From contig JAJDAL010000046.1 of assembly GCA_029261875.1 (NCBI GenBank), forward strand, positions 53,348-117,347: a DNA stretch of 64,000 bases, written 5' to 3'. A model generated the notes under the pieces. The model saw nothing but the letters and a program-made list of their open reading frames with translations. It did not search any database and was not told the DNA's origin. Source of the DNA: Deltaproteobacteria bacterium (GTDB lineage: Bacteria > Myxococcota_A > UBA9160 > JAJDAL01). Position 1 is the stretch's first letter, and every line of letters begins with the position of its first letter. Of the stretch, positions 62,783 to 64,000 are shown in pieces. A program made the translations under genes and the position numbers.

Positions 62783-64000
62783 TCGAGGGTCGCCGCGTGC
62801 TCCTCGCGAACGTAGGTCTCGATCACGTCACCGACCTTGACGTCGTTGTAGCCCTCGAGCCCGATGCCGCATTCGAAGCCGCTGGCGACGTCGCGCACAT
62901 CTTCCTTGAAACGTTTCAAAGACCCGACTGTTCCCTCGAAAATCTGCACGCCGTCGCGAACCAATCGACAAAGTCCGTTGCGCCGCACGGTTCCTTCGGT
63001 GACGTAGCAGCCCGCGATCGTTCCGATCTTCGGAACCGTAAACGTTTCGCGTACTTCCGCGCTCCCGAGACCCGCCTCTTTGATGGTCGGAGGCAGCAGA
63101 CCCGCCATGGCGTTGCGAATTTCGTCCGTGGCTTCGTAGATGATCTGGTAGGTCCTCAAGTCGACGGATTGCGACTCGGCTGCGCGGCGAGCCGCGGGAT
63201 CCGGTCGCACATGGAAACCCACCACGATGGCGCCGCCGGCCTTGGCGAGCATGACGTCGTTTTCGGTAATGGCACCAACGCCCGAGTGAACCACGTTCAC
63301 CTTCACACGATCCGTCGATAGCTTGAGCAGCGCATCCTTGAGCGCCTCGACGCTTCCGTGCACATCCGCCTTCAACACCACCCCGAGTTCTTTGATACCG
63401 CCGCCCTCGGCCTGTGCGAACAGGTCTTCGAGGGAAACCTTGGGTCGCGCAGGTCCACCGGTGGCGCGCGCGCGATCCTCGCGGTGTCCGACGATTTCCT
63501 TTGCGGCCCGCTCGTTCTCCACAACGTGGAATTCGTCCCCGGCAGCGGGAACGTCCGCCAAACCAATCAGCTGCACCGGCGTCGAGGGACCCGCTTCGTT
63601 CAAACGCTTGGCATTCTCATCTTCCAGGGCGCGAACACGACCAAAACTCTGGCCCGCCACGACCATGTCGCCGCGCTTGATCGATCCGGTTTTGATCAGC
63701 ACCGACGCGACGGGGCCGCGGCCCTTGTCGAGGCGCGACTCCAACACCACGCCCTGGGCGGGTCGCTCCACGTCCGCCTTGAGTTCCAGCACCTCCGATT
63801 GGAGATTCAACATTTCGAGCAGGGTATCGAGCCCCGTCCCCTGGGTGGCCGAGATGTCGACACAGATCGTCTCGCCGCCGAATTCTTCGGACACGAGTTC
63901 GTGTTCCATCAAGCGCTGGCGCACGATCTGGGTGTTCGCGTCCGGAAGATCGCACTTGTTGATGGCGACGATGATCGGCACGCCGGCCGACTTCGAGTGA
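62779..64000 (-). CDS. infB: Translation initiation factor IF-2 (N-terminal part outside window)
   Basis: The C-terminal about 406 residues are present. The frame is open at the right edge with [19 protein letters not shown], which carries the NKxD guanine-binding motif. Domain II and later blocks include [58 protein letters not shown] and [13 protein letters not shown]-2 brings fMet-tRNA to the 30S subunit. P-loop and N-terminus lie beyond 64000. It is the first visible gene of the long run infB-DUF503-rbfA-truB-rpsO-pnp-dut-cdsA-purB-purS. Confidence 0.95.
   Translation of the reverse strand, partial: HSKSAGVPIIVAINKCDLPDANTQIVRQRLMEHELVSEEFGGETICVDISATQGTGLDTLLEMLNLQSEVLELKADVERPAQGVVLESRLDKGRGPVASVLIKTGSIKRGDMVVAGQSFGRVRALEDENAKRLNEAGPSTPVQLIGLADVPAAGDEFHVVENERAAKEIVGHREDRARATGGPARPKVSLEDLFAQAEGGGIKELGVVLKADVHGSVEALKDALLKLSTDRVKVNVVHSGVGAITENDVMLAKAGGAIVVGFHVRPDPAARRAAESQSVDLRTYQIIYEATDEIRNAMAGLLPPTIKEAGLGSAEVRETFTVPKIGTIAGCYVTEGTVRRNGLCRLVRDGVQIFEGTVGSLKRFKEDVRDVASGFECGIGLEGYNDVKVGDVIETYVREEHAATLE

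Noticed and set aside
1..64000. CRISPR arrays, insertion sequences, prophage, attachment sites
   Set aside because: No regularly spaced direct repeats, transposase or integrase reading frames or terminal repeats were seen. The repeats at the left edge are protein-domain repeats. Nothing duplicated beside tRNA-Gly suggests integration.

Overview
The window is about 63% GC and is packed with bacterial genes. There are two-membrane traits throughout: lipoproteins, beta-barrel-like proteins, an Lnt-like acyltransferase, a DUF4105/Lnb-like protein and an Lgt-like protein. Secreted proteins are rich in DUF4215 repeats, calcium-type repeats, CSLREA beta-helices and C-terminal sorting tails. GTG and TTG starts are common. 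This suggests a free-living Gram-negative bacterium from one of the lineages once grouped as Deltaproteobacteria (Myxococcota- or Binatota-like). That placement is inference; no rRNA is present.

Layout. 1-6.3 kb: a secreted DUF4215 protein (cut by the window edge), YchF, a B12-binding-type radical SAM protein and a CSLREA lipoprotein. 6.4-12.9 kb: a minus-strand run encoding a 58-aa protein, an MscS-type channel, a soluble MgtE_N-CBS protein, MgtE and a CNNM/CorC protein. It is headed by a good -24/-12 (sigma54) promoter and faces a divergent sigma54 activator. 12.9-18.7 kb: Lnt-like protein, beta-barrel candidate, DUF4105 protein, ABC-F ATPase. 19-32 kb: mostly exported proteins, namely a second CSLREA lipoprotein, a Cys-rich protein sharing its N-terminal domain with the first gene, an SGNH hydrolase, a SurA/DsbA-like fusion, an M64 peptidase and a PEP-CTERM protein. 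32-41.5 kb: a nucleotidyltransferase/small-protein pair, a PQQ-type propeller, a cluster of two ATP-grasp enzymes with an S15/CocE hydrolase, an Lgt-like protein and a dockerin protein. 41.9 kb: tRNA-Gly(GCC).

42-64 kb is mostly housekeeping. It holds a lone receiver protein, a coupled lytic transglycosylase-pgsA-UDP-sugar dehydrogenase run, nadB, a PilZ-DUF4388 protein and purine genes (purF, purL, purQ, purC, purS, purB). The long minus-strand block infB-DUF503-rbfA-truB-rpsO-pnp-dut-cdsA-purB-purS joins translation, RNA decay, lipid and purine functions with very tight spacing.

The most unusual features are: a Cys-ending C-terminal module found intact on two different proteins and as two broken copies; an unnamed Cys-rich N-terminal domain shared by two secreted proteins; the S15-hydrolase/two-ATP-grasp cluster; and the predicted sigma54-controlled Mg2+/osmotic operon.
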